Below, one piece after another: positions 6,737 through 15,974 of a DNA stretch of 20,947 nt. The stretch's first letter is position 1. Every line of letters begins with the position of its first letter. Below the pieces are notes generated by a model. The model was not told the origin of the DNA, did no database searches, and worked only from the letters and a program-made list of their open reading frames with translations. A program made the position numbers and the translations under genes. Source of the DNA: an uncultured Rivibacter sp. (GTDB lineage Bacteria; Pseudomonadota; Gammaproteobacteria; Burkholderiales; Burkholderiaceae); the NCBI GenBank assembly GCA_946481025.1, contig CAMLNA010000073.1, positions 1 through 20,947 of the forward strand, read 5' to 3'.

Positions 6737-8869
6737 ATGCCTTTGCCCAACCTGTTCTTCAACACGCAGCACGCACCTGTCGGCGCCCATGCCAGCCTCA
6801 CGCTCGGCTTTCCCGGGCCGAAGGGCGGCATGGACCTGGAACTGTGCCGCCCCCCCGGGCAGTCGGTCCTGGTGGCGCTCGAGTCGGCCGGCGAGCCGGG
6901 CCTGTTCCAGGCGCTGCCTTTCACCGAGCTGCCGCATGACGCGGAGCGCAAGCGTTTCGCCAGCGAGGAGGCTGCTGCGGCGACCGCCCGCGTGCAGGTG
7001 CTGCCGCAGGCGGCGGTGAGCCGCGACTTCCAGCTCGCCACCGACACCTGGCGCGCGGGCGACCTGCGGTTCTCGCTCTTCACGCCGGTGCGCAGCATTC
7101 CCGATCTCGAGCGCCTCCATCCGGCCGACGAACCGGCCGCGAAGCGGGCGCTGGTGCCGGCGGTGCGCGCCGAAGTGGAGGTGGACAACCGCCAGGGCCG
7201 GCGCACGCGCCGGCTGGTCGTGGGCTTCACCCGCGTCGACCCGGCGCGCGGCCTGCGCCACCTGCACTCGCCGGGCGGAGCGGTCGGCGTGGGCGACGGG
7301 CTGCACATGGGCCTCGTGACCGATGCGCCCGGGGCGCGCTCCTTCATCGGCTTTCATCCGCTGGGGTCGATCGACGACCCGCGGGCCGAGCTCAACCGCC
7401 AGGCCATGCTCGGCCCCTGGGGCGTGCTGGTGTTCGAAGTGCCGGCCGGCGAGCGGCGCACGCTGCGCCTGGCCTGGTGCTTCCACCGCCCGGGCGTGGT
7501 GACCTCGGGGCTTGCGGCGCGCTACTACTACACCCGCTGGTTCGACTCGGTGGAGTCGGTGGGCGCCTATGCACTGGCCGACTTCGACGAGGCGGTGTCG
7601 GCCTGCCGCCGGGCCGACAGCGAGCTGCAGGCGCGCGCGCTCAGCGAGGCCCAGCAGTTCACCGTGGCCCACACCACGCGTTCGTATCTCTATTCCACCC
7701 AGATGCTCGAGCACGAGGGGGCGCCGCTGTGGGTGGTGAACGAGGGCGAATACAACATGATCAACACGCTCGACCTTGCAGCCGACCATGCGCTGTACGA
7801 GTCGCAGCACCACCCCTGGGTGATCCGCAACCTGCTGGAGCAGTACGCGCGGCGCCATGCCTACGAGGACACGCTGCATTTCGCCCACAGCGGCGAAACC
7901 GCGCCGGGCGGCATCGCCTTCAACCACGACATGGGGGCGCACGGCCACTTCGCGGCGCCGGGCCATTCGGCCTACGAGCTGGCCGGGTTGACCGGGGTGT
8001 TCTCGTACATGAGCACCGAGGAGCTGCTGAACTGGGTGCTGTGCGCGGGCATCTACGTGCACAGCTCGCACGACCTCGCCTGGCTCGGGCAGCGGGCCGA
8101 GCTGCTGGAGCGCTGCCTGTCCAGCCTGGAGCAGCGCGACCATCCCGACGACCGGCAGCGCATCGGCGTGCCGCGGGCCGACAGCAGCCGTTGCGCGGGC
8201 GGGCGCGAGATCACCACCTATGACTGCCTCGATGCCTCGCTGGGCCAGGCCAGCGGCAACACCTACATCGGCGGCAAGGCGTTCGCGGCCGGCCTGGTGC
8301 TGCAGCGGCTGTTCCTGATGGCCGACCGGCAGGGGGCCGCCGAACGCGCGCAGCGCCTCGCGCGGCGGGCGGCCGCCACGGTGGCGGCCAGCGCGCGGGC
8401 CGACGGTCGCATCCCGGCGCTGCTGCAAGGCACCGGCGACGCGGTGATCCTGCCGGTGATCGAGGGCCTGGCCTATGCGTGGTTCGGCGGCTGCCGCGAC
8501 GCGCTGGCGCTCGACGGCCCCCATGCGGGCTACCTGGCCGCACTGCAGCGCCACATGGCCGAGCATGTGCTGCGCGAGGACACCTGCCTCTACCCCGACG
8601 GTGGCTGGCGCATCACCTCGACCAGCAGCAACACCTTCCCGGCCAAGGTGTACGTGTGCCAGTTCGTGGCGCGCGAGATCCTGCGCATGGACCTCGGGGC
8701 CCTCGGCGCACGGGCCGACGAGGCCCATGCCCGCTGGCAGATGCATCCCGAGCACAGCGTGCACTGCTGGACCGAGCAGGTGGACAACGGCATCGCGTTC
8801 GCGGCGCGGTACTACCCGCGCGGCGTGAGCAGCAACGTGTGGCTGACGGAGGAACGGCCCCAGGGTTGA
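6737..8869 (+). CDS. Glycoside hydrolase family 52 beta-xylosidase
   Basis: A 710-aa protein that matches GH52 from end to end as I know it from Geobacillus stearothermophilus: MPLPNLFFNTQHAPVGA at the N-terminus, LVPAVRAEVEVDN, EHEGAPLWVVNEGEYNMIN, REITTYDCLDASLGQA, CLYPDGGWRITST and a final YYPRGVSSNVWL. GH52 enzymes are retaining beta-xylosidases. The catalytic nucleophile and acid/base known in the Geobacillus enzyme (Glu335 and Asp495) map here, with a constant offset of one, to Glu336 and Asp496. There is no signal peptide, so it should hydrolyse imported xylo-oligosaccharides in the cytoplasm. The ATG at 6737 is chosen because family homology starts there; the ribosome binding site is poor. 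No transporter or xylose isomerase is in the window. The divergent AraC gene is its probable regulator. Confidence 0.95.
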   Translation: MPLPNLFFNTQHAPVGAHASLTLGFPGPKGGMDLELCRPPGQSVLVALESAGEPGLFQALPFTELPHDAERKRFASEEAAAATARVQVLPQAAVSRDFQLATDTWRAGDLRFSLFTPVRSIPDLERLHPADEPAAKRALVPAVRAEVEVDNRQGRRTRRLVVGFTRVDPARGLRHLHSPGGAVGVGDGLHMGLVTDAPGARSFIGFHPLGSIDDPRAELNRQAMLGPWGVLVFEVPAGERRTLRLAWCFHRPGVVTSGLAARYYYTRWFDSVESVGAYALADFDEAVSACRRADSELQARALSEAQQFTVAHTTRSYLYSTQMLEHEGAPLWVVNEGEYNMINTLDLAADHALYESQHHPWVIRNLLEQYARRHAYEDTLHFAHSGETAPGGIAFNHDMGAHGHFAAPGHSAYELAGLTGVFSYMSTEELLNWVLCAGIYVHSSHDLAWLGQRAELLERCLSSLEQRDHPDDRQRIGVPRADSSRCAGGREITTYDCLDASLGQASGNTYIGGKAFAAGLVLQRLFLMADRQGAAERAQRLARRAAATVAASARADGRIPALLQGTGDAVILPVIEGLAYAWFGGCRDALALDGPHAGYLAALQRHMAEHVLREDTCLYPDGGWRITSTSSNTFPAKVYVCQFVAREILRMDLGALGARADEAHARWQMHPEHSVHCWTEQVDNGIAFAARYYPRGVSSNVWLTEERPQG

Positions 8870-8938
8870 GCACGCCGGCCGCCTCTGTGCCGCGGGTGCG
8901 CGCGGCATGGTGGTCCCCTGCTGGATCCGATGGCATGA

Positions 8939-8954
8939 TGGCCCGGGTCTTGCA
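8939..8954 (+). promoter_or_regulatory. Candidate sigma-54 (-24/-12) promoter for set A
   Basis: TGGCCCGGGTCTTGCA differs at one conserved position from the sigma-54 consensus TGGCACG-N4-TTGCA. The invariant GG (8940-8941) and GC (8952-8953) are separated by exactly 10 bp. Transcription would start near 8965, about 28 bp before the GTG start at 8993 and upstream of a GAGGAG ribosome binding site. It lies in the 123-bp gap after the xylosidase gene. I could not find a convincing NtrC site upstream. Confidence 0.6.
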
Positions 8955-8992
8955 TCGAGCGGGGGGCTCACCACGGCTCAGAGGAGGAACTC

Positions 8993-11900
8993 GTGGCCAT
9001 CCATGTCGCGCTGAACCACGTCACGCACTACCGCTACGACCGCCGCGTCGGGCTGTCGCCCCAGGTGGTGCGCCTGCGCCCCGCGCCGCATTGCCGCACG
9101 CCCATCCTGTCGTATTCGCTGCGCATCGAGCCGGGCGAGCACTTCGTCAACTGGCAGCAGGACCCGTTCTCGAACTACCTCGCACGCCTCGTCTTTCCCG
9201 ACAAGACCACCGAGTTCAAGATCACCGTCGACCTGGTGGCCGAGATGTCGGTCTACAACCCGTTCGACTTCTTTCTCGAGCCCAGCGCCGAAAACTACCC
9301 GTTCACCTACGAAAAAGCGCTGGCGCACGACCTCGCGCCCTACCTGGTGCGCGACCCGCTCACGCCGCGCTTCGCGGCCTTCGTCGAGAGCATCCCGCGG
9401 GAGCAGGTGCGCACGATCGACTTCCTGGTGGGCCTCAACCAGCGGCTGCAGAAGGACATCCGCTACCTCATCCGCATGGAGCCCGGCGTGCAGGCGCCGG
9501 AGCAGACGCTGGAGCTGGCCGCGGGCTCCTGCCGCGACACCGGCTGGCTGCTGGTGCAGACGTTGCGCCACCTGGGGCTCGCGGCGCGTTTCGTGTCGGG
9601 CTATCTCATCCAGCTCAAGCCCGACGTGAAGGCGCTCGACGGCCCTTCGGGCGCGGAGGCCGACTTCACCGACCTGCATGCCTGGTGCGAGGTCTACCTG
9701 CCGGGGGCCGGGTGGATCGGTCTCGACCCCACCTCCGGCCTGCTGGCCGGCGAAGGCCATATCCCGGTGGCCTGCACGCCGGAGCCTTCGAGCGCGGCGC
9801 CGGTCACCGGTGCGGTGGACGAGTCCGAGGTCGAGTTCGGCCACGAGATGTCGGTCACCCGCGTCTACGAGTCGCCGCGAGTGACCAAGCCCTACACCGA
9901 CGAGCAATGGCGCAGCGTGCTCGACCTGGGCCACGTGGTCGACCACGAACTCGATGCGATGGACGTGCGCCTCACGATGGGCGGCGAGCCCACCTTCGTG
10001 TCGGTGGAAGACCGCGAAGGCGCCGAATGGAACACGGCCGCGCTCGGCCCCACCAAGCGCGGCTACGCCACCGAGCTGGTGCAGAAGCTGCGCAGCAAGT
10101 ACGGCGAGGGCGGCTTCCTGCACTTCGGCCAGGGCAAGTGGTACCCGGGCGAGCAGTTGCCGCGCTGGGCGCTGTCGGTCTGCTGGCGCAGCGACGGCGA
10201 ACCCTGCTGGCACGACCCCGGCCTGTTTGCCGACGAGCGCGAACCCGGCGGCTGCACCGAGCGCGACGCACAGCGCTTCATCCACACGCTGACCGGCAAG
10301 CTGGGCCTGGGGCCGCAGTACATCCAGCCCGGTTATGAAGACACCTGGTACTACCTGTGGCGCGAGCGCAGGCTGCCGGTCAACGTGGATCCGTTCGACG
10401 CCCGGCTCGACGACGAGCTGGAACGCGAGCGCCTGCGCCGCGTGTTCTCCCAGGGGCTCGACAAGGTGGTGGGCTACATGCTGCCCCTCAACCGCGAATG
10501 GTCCGTCGGCCTGAACGGACCGGCCTGGGTCACCGGCCCCTGGTTCTTCCGCGACGAGCGCATGTACCTCTTTCCAGGCGATTCGCCGATGGGCTACCGG
10601 CTGCCGCTCGATTCGCTGCCGTGGGTGAACGAGGCCGACCGCCCCTACCAGATCGAACAGGACCCGTACGCACCGCGCGACCGCCTGCGGCCCGCAACCG
10701 AGATCCGCAGCCAGTACGCCGGCTATGTGCCGCCCAAGGGCGCCCCGAGCACCGACTGGCGCGGCCGCATCGGCGTGCCCACCGCCGGCCATGCACCGGT
10801 CTCGCCCGGTCCTCGCGCGGCGGACGACAAGCCGCAGCGCCACGAGTCGGCCTCCTGGATCACCCGCACCGCCATGTGCGTCGAAGCGCGCGACGGCGTG
10901 CTCTACGTCTTCATGCCGCCCCTGGCCGAGCTCGACGACTACCTCGACCTGCTGGCCGCGGTGGAGTCCACCACGGCCGAGCTGGGCTTGAAGATCGTGC
11001 TCGAAGGCTACCCGCCGCCGCGCGACCCGCGGCTGAAGATGCTGCAGGTGACGCCGGACCCGGGCGTCATCGAGGTCAACATCCACCCGGCCTCGAACTG
11101 GGACGAACTCGTGGACCACACCGAGTTCCTGTACCAGGCCGCGCACGAGTCGCGGCTGTCCAGCGAGAAGTTCATGGTCGACGGCCGCCACACCGGCACC
11201 GGCGGCGGCAACCACTTCGTGCTGGGCGGCGCCACGCCGGGCAACAGCCCGTTCCTGCGACGGCCCGACCTGCTGGCCAGCCTGCTCACCTACTGGCACA
11301 ACCATCCGTCGCTGAGCTACCTGTTCTCGGGCCTCTTCATCGGCCCGACCAGCCAGGCGCCGCGCATCGACGAGGCCCGCGACGACCAGGTCTACGAGGT
11401 CGAGATCGCGCTGCGCGAGATCGAGCGGCAGGCCGGCCTCACCGCCGAGACGCCGCCCTGGGTCATCGACCGCACCCTGCGCAACCTGCTCATCGACGTG
11501 AGCGGCAACACCCACCGCGCCGAGTTCTGCATCGACAAGCTGTATTCGCCCGATGGGCCCGCCGGCCGCCTGGGCCTGCTGGAGCTGCGGGCCTTCGAGA
11601 TGCCACCGCATGCGCGCATGAGCCTGGTGCAGCAGCTGCTGCTGCGCGCGCTGGTGGCCTGGTTCTGGCGTGAGCCCTATGCCGGCCGCGGCGCCACCCG
11701 GCTCACCCGCTGGGGCACCGGGCTGCACGACCGTTTCCTGCTGCCCACTTTCGTGCAGATGGACTTTCACGACGTGCTGGCCGAGCTGGCACGCGCCGGG
11801 TTCGCCTTCGACGAAGCCTGGTTCGCGCCGCACTTCGAATTCCGCTTCCCCATGGTGGGCGAGGTCAGCGTCGCGGGCATCCACCTCACGCTGCGCAACG

Positions 11901-12388
11901 CGCTGGAGCCCTGGCACGTGATGGGCGAGGAGGGCGCGGCCGGCGGCACGGTGCGCTACGTGGACTCGTCGCTCGAGCGGCTGGAGGTCAAGGCCAGCGG
12001 GCTCAACGGCAACCGCTACGTCGTCACGGTGAACGGCCAGGCGCTGGCGCTGCAGCCCACCGGCCGCATGGCCGAGCACGTGGCCGGCGTGCGCTTTCGC
12101 GCCTGGCAGCCGGCGTCGGCGCTGCACCCCACCATCGGCGTGCACGCGCCGCTCACCTTCGACGTGGTCGACACCTGGATGCAGCGTTCGCTGGGAGGCT
12201 GCCGCTATCATGTTTCGCACCCGGGCGGGCGCAACTACGACACCTTCCCGGTCAATGCCTATGAGGCGGAGAGCCGACGCTTGGCGCGCTTCTTCAAGCT
12301 GGGTCACACCCCGGGGCAGCTGCAGGTGCAGCACGCCGTGCCCAGCCAGGAGTTCCCCTTCACCGTCGACCTGCGCCAGGTTTCCTGA
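8993..12388 (+). CDS. Transglutaminase-like / DUF2126 putative amidoligase fusion protein
   Basis: A 1131-aa protein starting at GTG 8993 behind a strong GAGGAG ribosome binding site. Residues 1-90 match the beta-rich N-terminal region of bacterial transglutaminase-like proteins (HVTHYRYDRRVGLSPQ). A papain-like transglutaminase core follows with the full Cys180 (GSCRDTGW), His229 (DLHAWCEV), Asp245 (GLDPTSG) triad. From about 290 to the end it matches DUF2126, a putative glutamine-synthetase-fold amidoligase family, with LTMGGEPTF (Met329 onward), PASNW and HTGTGGGNHFVLGG (His733 onward). There is no signal peptide. The fusion pairs a possible amide-cleaving or transferring site with a possible ligase. 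It is first in a plus-strand cluster with ATP-grasp and alpha-E genes, 15 bp before the next. The substrate is unknown; function is inferred from family predictions only. Confidence 0.9.
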   Translation: MAIHVALNHVTHYRYDRRVGLSPQVVRLRPAPHCRTPILSYSLRIEPGEHFVNWQQDPFSNYLARLVFPDKTTEFKITVDLVAEMSVYNPFDFFLEPSAENYPFTYEKALAHDLAPYLVRDPLTPRFAAFVESIPREQVRTIDFLVGLNQRLQKDIRYLIRMEPGVQAPEQTLELAAGSCRDTGWLLVQTLRHLGLAARFVSGYLIQLKPDVKALDGPSGAEADFTDLHAWCEVYLPGAGWIGLDPTSGLLAGEGHIPVACTPEPSSAAPVTGAVDESEVEFGHEMSVTRVYESPRVTKPYTDEQWRSVLDLGHVVDHELDAMDVRLTMGGEPTFVSVEDREGAEWNTAALGPTKRGYATELVQKLRSKYGEGGFLHFGQGKWYPGEQLPRWALSVCWRSDGEPCWHDPGLFADEREPGGCTERDAQRFIHTLTGKLGLGPQYIQPGYEDTWYYLWRERRLPVNVDPFDARLDDELERERLRRVFSQGLDKVVGYMLPLNREWSVGLNGPAWVTGPWFFRDERMYLFPGDSPMGYRLPLDSLPWVNEADRPYQIEQDPYAPRDRLRPATEIRSQYAGYVPPKGAPSTDWRGRIGVPTAGHAPVSPGPRAADDKPQRHESASWITRTAMCVEARDGVLYVFMPPLAELDDYLDLLAAVESTTAELGLKIVLEGYPPPRDPRLKMLQVTPDPGVIEVNIHPASNWDELVDHTEFLYQAAHESRLSSEKFMVDGRHTGTGGGNHFVLGGATPGNSPFLRRPDLLASLLTYWHNHPSLSYLFSGLFIGPTSQAPRIDEARDDQVYEVEIALREIERQAGLTAETPPWVIDRTLRNLLIDVSGNTHRAEFCIDKLYSPDGPAGRLGLLELRAFEMPPHARMSLVQQLLLRALVAWFWREPYAGRGATRLTRWGTGLHDRFLLPTFVQMDFHDVLAELARAGFAFDEAWFAPHFEFRFPMVGEVSVAGIHLTLRNALEPWHVMGEEGAAGGTVRYVDSSLERLEVKASGLNGNRYVVTVNGQALALQPTGRMAEHVAGVRFRAWQPASALHPTIGVHAPLTFDVVDTWMQRSLGGCRYHVSHPGGRNYDTFPVNAYEAESRRLARFFKLGHTPGQLQVQHAVPSQEFPFTVDLRQVS

Positions 12389-12403
12389 TCACCGGCGCAT
12401 GGG

Positions 12404-15025
12404 ATGCAGCAGTCCACCCTCGAGTTCGACACCAGTGCCAGCTTTGCCGATGCCGCGGCGCATGCGGTGCTGCATGCCGCCAAGGCGGCCGATGCCGGCC
12501 ATTACGACGAGCTGATCGACCCGAGCGGCCTGGCGCTGCGCCCGGCCTGGCGCGAATTCGTGAGCCTGCTCGGGCCCGAGGGACTGGGCAGCATGGAGCG
12601 GCGCCACGCGCAGATCGAGCGGCAGATCCACGAGAACGGCGTCACCTACAACGTCTTTTCCGACAGCAGCGGTCCCGCGCGGCCGTGGTCGCTCGGGCTG
12701 CTGCCCTTCCTCATCGAGCCGGCCGACTGGCGGCAGATCGAAGCCGGCGTGGCGCAGCGCGCCCAGTTGCTGCAGGCCGTGCTGGCCGATGTCTACGGAC
12801 CGCAGCAACTGCTGCACGAAGGCCTGCTGCCCAGTGCGCTGGTGCAGGGGCATCCGGGCTACCTGCGCGCGCTGCAGGGCGTGGTGCCGGTGGGCGGCCA
12901 GCACCTGCACATCGTGGCCTTCGACCTGGCACGCGGGCCCGATGCCCGCTGGTGGGTGGTGGGCCAGCGCACGCAGTCGCCCTCGGGTCTCGGCTACGTG
13001 ATGGAGAACCGGCTCATCACCTCGCGCCTGTTCCCCGAGGCCTTCCGCGAGCTGCGGGTGCAGCACCTGGCCTCGGGCTACCGCCGCCTGCTCGACACGC
13101 TGCAGCAGCTGGCCACGCCCTGCGCCGACGGCCATGCGCCGAGGCTGGCGCTGCTGACGCCGGGCCCCTACAGCGAGACCTATTTCGAGCACGCCTACCT
13201 TGCCCGCTACCTCGGGCTGCCTCTGGTGGAGGGCGGCGACCTCACGGTGCGTGACGACCGGCTGTACCTCAAGACGGTGCAGGGGCTGGAACCCGTCCAT
13301 GGCCTGCTGCGCCGGCTCGACGACGACTACTGCGATCCGCTGGAGCTGCGTGCCGATTCCACCTTGGGTGTGCCGGGGCTGCTGCAGGTGATCCGCGCCG
13401 GGCGGGTGGTGGTGACCAACGCGCTGGGCGCCGGCTTCCTGGAGTCGCCGGCGGTGCAGGGCTTCCTGCCTGCCGTGGCCGGGCGCCTGCTCGGGGCGCC
13501 GCTGTCCCTGCCCGGCCTGCCCACCTGGTGGTGCGGCGAGCGGGCTGCCTGGGATGCGGCGCGCGACTCGGGCCAGGTGGGCGTGGTGCGCGCCACCTAC
13601 CCGCGCGCCACCGGCCGCGGCGTGGACCCGGGCATCGGCGCGCCGCTGAACGAAGACACCCGGGCCGAGTGGCGCCGCCGCATCGAGGCCGATCCCGACG
13701 CCTACACCCTGCGCGGCTACCTGCCGTTCTCGCAGACGCCGTGGTGGGCCGCGGGCCAGTTCCTGCCGCGCACGGCCATGCTGCGCGTCTATGCCATCGC
13801 CGATGCGCAGGGCGGCTGGAAGGTGCTGCCCGGCGGCATGACCCGCATCGCGCAGCACGACCCGGACGTCGTCTCGATGCAGCATGGCGGCAGCAGCCTC
13901 GACACCTGGGTCATGACCGAGGGCCCGGTCGACACCTTCTCCATGCTGCAGCAGCGCCTGCGCATCGACGACCTGGCCGGCCGCGCGCGGCCGGTGTCCA
14001 GCCGCACGGCCGAGAACCTGTTCTGGATGGGCCGCTACACCGAGCGCACCGAACAGCTGGTGCGCCTGACCCTGGCCACCTCGACGCTGGTCGACGAAGA
14101 CGACGACACGCCCGAAGCCCTGCTCGACGCGGTGACCGAACTCGCCCGCGACACCGGCCTGGCGCCTTTCGGTTCGCCCAGCCTCGCACAGGCGCCGCGC
14201 ATCTTCGAGCGTGCGGTGGTCGCGGCGCTGGCCGACGCGCAGGGCGAGCGCAGCATCGCCTTCAACCTCGCGTCGCTGGAGCGCGCCGCCGGCGCCCTGC
14301 GCGACCGGCTCTCGCCCGAGCACTGGCGCCTGGTGCGCAAGATGGGCGAAGACTTCGAGGCACGCATGGCCTGGGTCGCCGCCTCGGAAGTCCCGGGGGG
14401 CGCCGGCTTTGCGGCGGCCGAGCTGCAGGAGGCGCTCGAACACCTGGCCGACCAGCTGGCCGCGGTGACCGGCGCGCAAACCGACCGCATGACGCGCGAC
14501 GACGGCTGGCGCCTGCTCACCGTGGGCCGGCTGACCGAGCGGCTCATGGGCATGGCCAGCACGCTGCAGGCCTTCTTCGCCGGCCGCGCGGTGTATGGCG
14601 TGCAGGGCTTCGACATGCTGCTGTCCCTGTTCGACAGCACCATCACCTTCCGCGCCCGCTACCAGCGACGCCAGGACCTGCTGGCGCTGGTGGACCTGCT
14701 GGTGATGGACGAATCGAACCCCCGCGCGCTGGCCTGCGTGCTGCGCCGCCTGCGAGCCGAGCTGCGCAAGCTGCCGCAGGCGGGCGGGCCGGTCGAAGGG
14801 CTGCTGGCCCTGCTGCCGCAGGAGGGCGCAGGCGCCACGCTCGCCGAACTGCAGGGCCGGCGCGACCGCGAGAGCGACCCCCGCGCGCCCAGCGGCGACG
14901 CACACGACGACCGCATCCTCGCCCTGTGCGAGCGCCTCATGGAAGCCGGCGCGCGGCTGTCCGACGAAGTCGGCCGCCGCTACTTCGCCCATGCCGATGG
15001 ATACGAGCAGCACCTCAGCGCCTGA
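12404..15025 (+). CDS. Circularly permuted ATP-grasp / alpha-E domain fusion protein
   Basis: An 873-aa two-domain protein. Residues 1 to about 520 match the circularly permuted ATP-grasp family: VMENRLITSRLFP (Met200 onward), LLTPGPYSETYFEHAYLA, RRLDDDYCDP (Asp306-308), RADSTLG and a terminal KVLPGGMTRIA strand. Residues from about 532 match the helical alpha-E (DUF403) domain, opening SSRTAENLFWMGRYTERTE. In set B of this window the same two domains are separate genes. Where the set-B ATP-grasp has VVKEVHGAGGYGM, this one has VVRATYPRATGRG (Arg396), so its ATP site may be altered. The ribosome binding site is weak, 15 bp after the previous stop, suggesting operon read-through. Its 3' end overlaps the next gene by about 35 bp. 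Proposed role: amide-bond formation on an unknown substrate. Confidence 0.9.
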   Translation: MQQSTLEFDTSASFADAAAHAVLHAAKAADAGHYDELIDPSGLALRPAWREFVSLLGPEGLGSMERRHAQIERQIHENGVTYNVFSDSSGPARPWSLGLLPFLIEPADWRQIEAGVAQRAQLLQAVLADVYGPQQLLHEGLLPSALVQGHPGYLRALQGVVPVGGQHLHIVAFDLARGPDARWWVVGQRTQSPSGLGYVMENRLITSRLFPEAFRELRVQHLASGYRRLLDTLQQLATPCADGHAPRLALLTPGPYSETYFEHAYLARYLGLPLVEGGDLTVRDDRLYLKTVQGLEPVHGLLRRLDDDYCDPLELRADSTLGVPGLLQVIRAGRVVVTNALGAGFLESPAVQGFLPAVAGRLLGAPLSLPGLPTWWCGERAAWDAARDSGQVGVVRATYPRATGRGVDPGIGAPLNEDTRAEWRRRIEADPDAYTLRGYLPFSQTPWWAAGQFLPRTAMLRVYAIADAQGGWKVLPGGMTRIAQHDPDVVSMQHGGSSLDTWVMTEGPVDTFSMLQQRLRIDDLAGRARPVSSRTAENLFWMGRYTERTEQLVRLTLATSTLVDEDDDTPEALLDAVTELARDTGLAPFGSPSLAQAPRIFERAVVAALADAQGERSIAFNLASLERAAGALRDRLSPEHWRLVRKMGEDFEARMAWVAASEVPGGAGFAAAELQEALEHLADQLAAVTGAQTDRMTRDDGWRLLTVGRLTERLMGMASTLQAFFAGRAVYGVQGFDMLLSLFDSTITFRARYQRRQDLLALVDLLVMDESNPRALACVLRRLRAELRKLPQAGGPVEGLLALLPQEGAGATLAELQGRRDRESDPRAPSGDAHDDRILALCERLMEAGARLSDEVGRRYFAHADGYEQHLSA

Positions 15026-15959
15026 GGCCGCGGCGGGCACCGACCCTGCGCCTGCGCCCGCGTTGTTGCGGGTGGAGCACGAGACCCGCTACCGGTACAC
15101 GAGCCCGGTGGAGCTGGCCCACCACATGACCTTCCTGCGCCCGCTGGAAGACGCCCACCAGCGCGTCGAGGTGTTCGAGATGCAGGTGGAGCCGGTGCCC
15201 GGCCACCACACCACCGGGCGCGACACCTTCGGCAACAGCCGCGGCTTCTTCAGCATCACCATGCCGCACGAGTCGCTGTGCGTGCGGGCGAGCAGCCTGG
15301 TGCGGGTGGCGGCACGCCATGCCGCGTTGCGGCCGGCTGCGTCGCCTGCGTGGGAGCTGCTGCGCGAGCGCTTGCGCTTCATTGCCGGGGAGCGGTACGA
15401 ACCGGCCGCCGAATTCGTGTTCCCGTCGCCGATGGCGCCGCTGCACCGGGAGCTTCATGCCTATGCGCGGCCTTCGTTTTCCCCGGGCCGGCCGGTGGCC
15501 GAAGCGGCCATCGAGCTGATGCAGCGGGTGCATCGCGACTTCCGCTACGAACCGCAGAGCACCCAGGTCAACACGCCGGTGCTGCAGGCCTTCGCGCAGA
15601 AGCGCGGCGTCTGCCAGGACTTCGCCCACGTGATGATCGGCTGCCTGCGCAGCCTGGGCCTGGCCGCGCGCTACGTGAGCGGCTACCTGCTCACCGAGCC
15701 GCCGCCCGGGCAACCGCGCCTGCAGGGAGCCGACGCCTCGCACGCGTGGGTGTCGGTGTACGTGCCGGGGGCGGGTACGCCCGGCGACTGGCTCGAACTC
15801 GACCCGACGAACGACTGCGTGCCGGGCACCTCGCATGTGCGATTGGCGGTCGGGCGCGACTACGGCGACGTGACGCCGCTGAAGGGGGTGATCCGCGGCG
15901 GCGGGCAGCACACGCTCTCGGTGCGGGTGAGCACGGAAGCGGTGCCGCAATGGGTATGA
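14991..15959 (+). CDS. Transglutaminase-like (papain-fold) protein, set A
   Basis: A 322-aa protein (320 if the ATG at 14997 is used; both lack a clear ribosome binding site and overlap the upstream gene, suggesting coupling). After a low-complexity Ala/Pro N-terminus, a beta-rich domain begins LRVEHETRYRYTSPVELAHH. The transglutaminase core shows Cys208 (RGVCQDFAHVMIGC), His251 (ASHAWVSVY) and Asp271 (LELDPTND), a complete triad, then the family's DYGDVTPLKGVIRGGG tail. No signal peptide or membrane segment is seen, so it should be cytoplasmic. Such proteins co-occur with ATP-grasp and alpha-E genes and may act as proteases, amidases or amide transferases on the product. It is the paralogue of the protein at 18577-19371. 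Confidence 0.92.
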   Translation: MPMDTSSTSAPEAAAGTDPAPAPALLRVEHETRYRYTSPVELAHHMTFLRPLEDAHQRVEVFEMQVEPVPGHHTTGRDTFGNSRGFFSITMPHESLCVRASSLVRVAARHAALRPAASPAWELLRERLRFIAGERYEPAAEFVFPSPMAPLHRELHAYARPSFSPGRPVAEAAIELMQRVHRDFRYEPQSTQVNTPVLQAFAQKRGVCQDFAHVMIGCLRSLGLAARYVSGYLLTEPPPGQPRLQGADASHAWVSVYVPGAGTPGDWLELDPTNDCVPGTSHVRLAVGRDYGDVTPLKGVIRGGGQHTLSVRVSTEAVPQWV

Positions 15960-15974
15960 GGCGGGGCCCCAAAT

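Noticed and set aside
8978..12334. 1118-codon open frame on the minus strand
   Set aside because: It is the antisense of the transglutaminase/DUF2126 gene. Its product is rich in His, Arg, Gly, Val and Ala with no recognisable motif, as expected for a GC-rich shadow frame. The sense gene has a strong ribosome binding site and clear families.
12389..15040. 883-codon open frame on the minus strand
   Set aside because: Antisense shadow of the ATP-grasp/alpha-E fusion gene with low-complexity Arg/Gly/Gln composition and no family motif.
15931..15945. NtrC-box-like GCACG-N5-GGTGC upstream of the set-B promoter
   Set aside because: One mismatch, an unusually short distance to the -24 element, and location inside the GC-rich end of a coding region make chance likely. 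It is noted in the promoter entry but not called.
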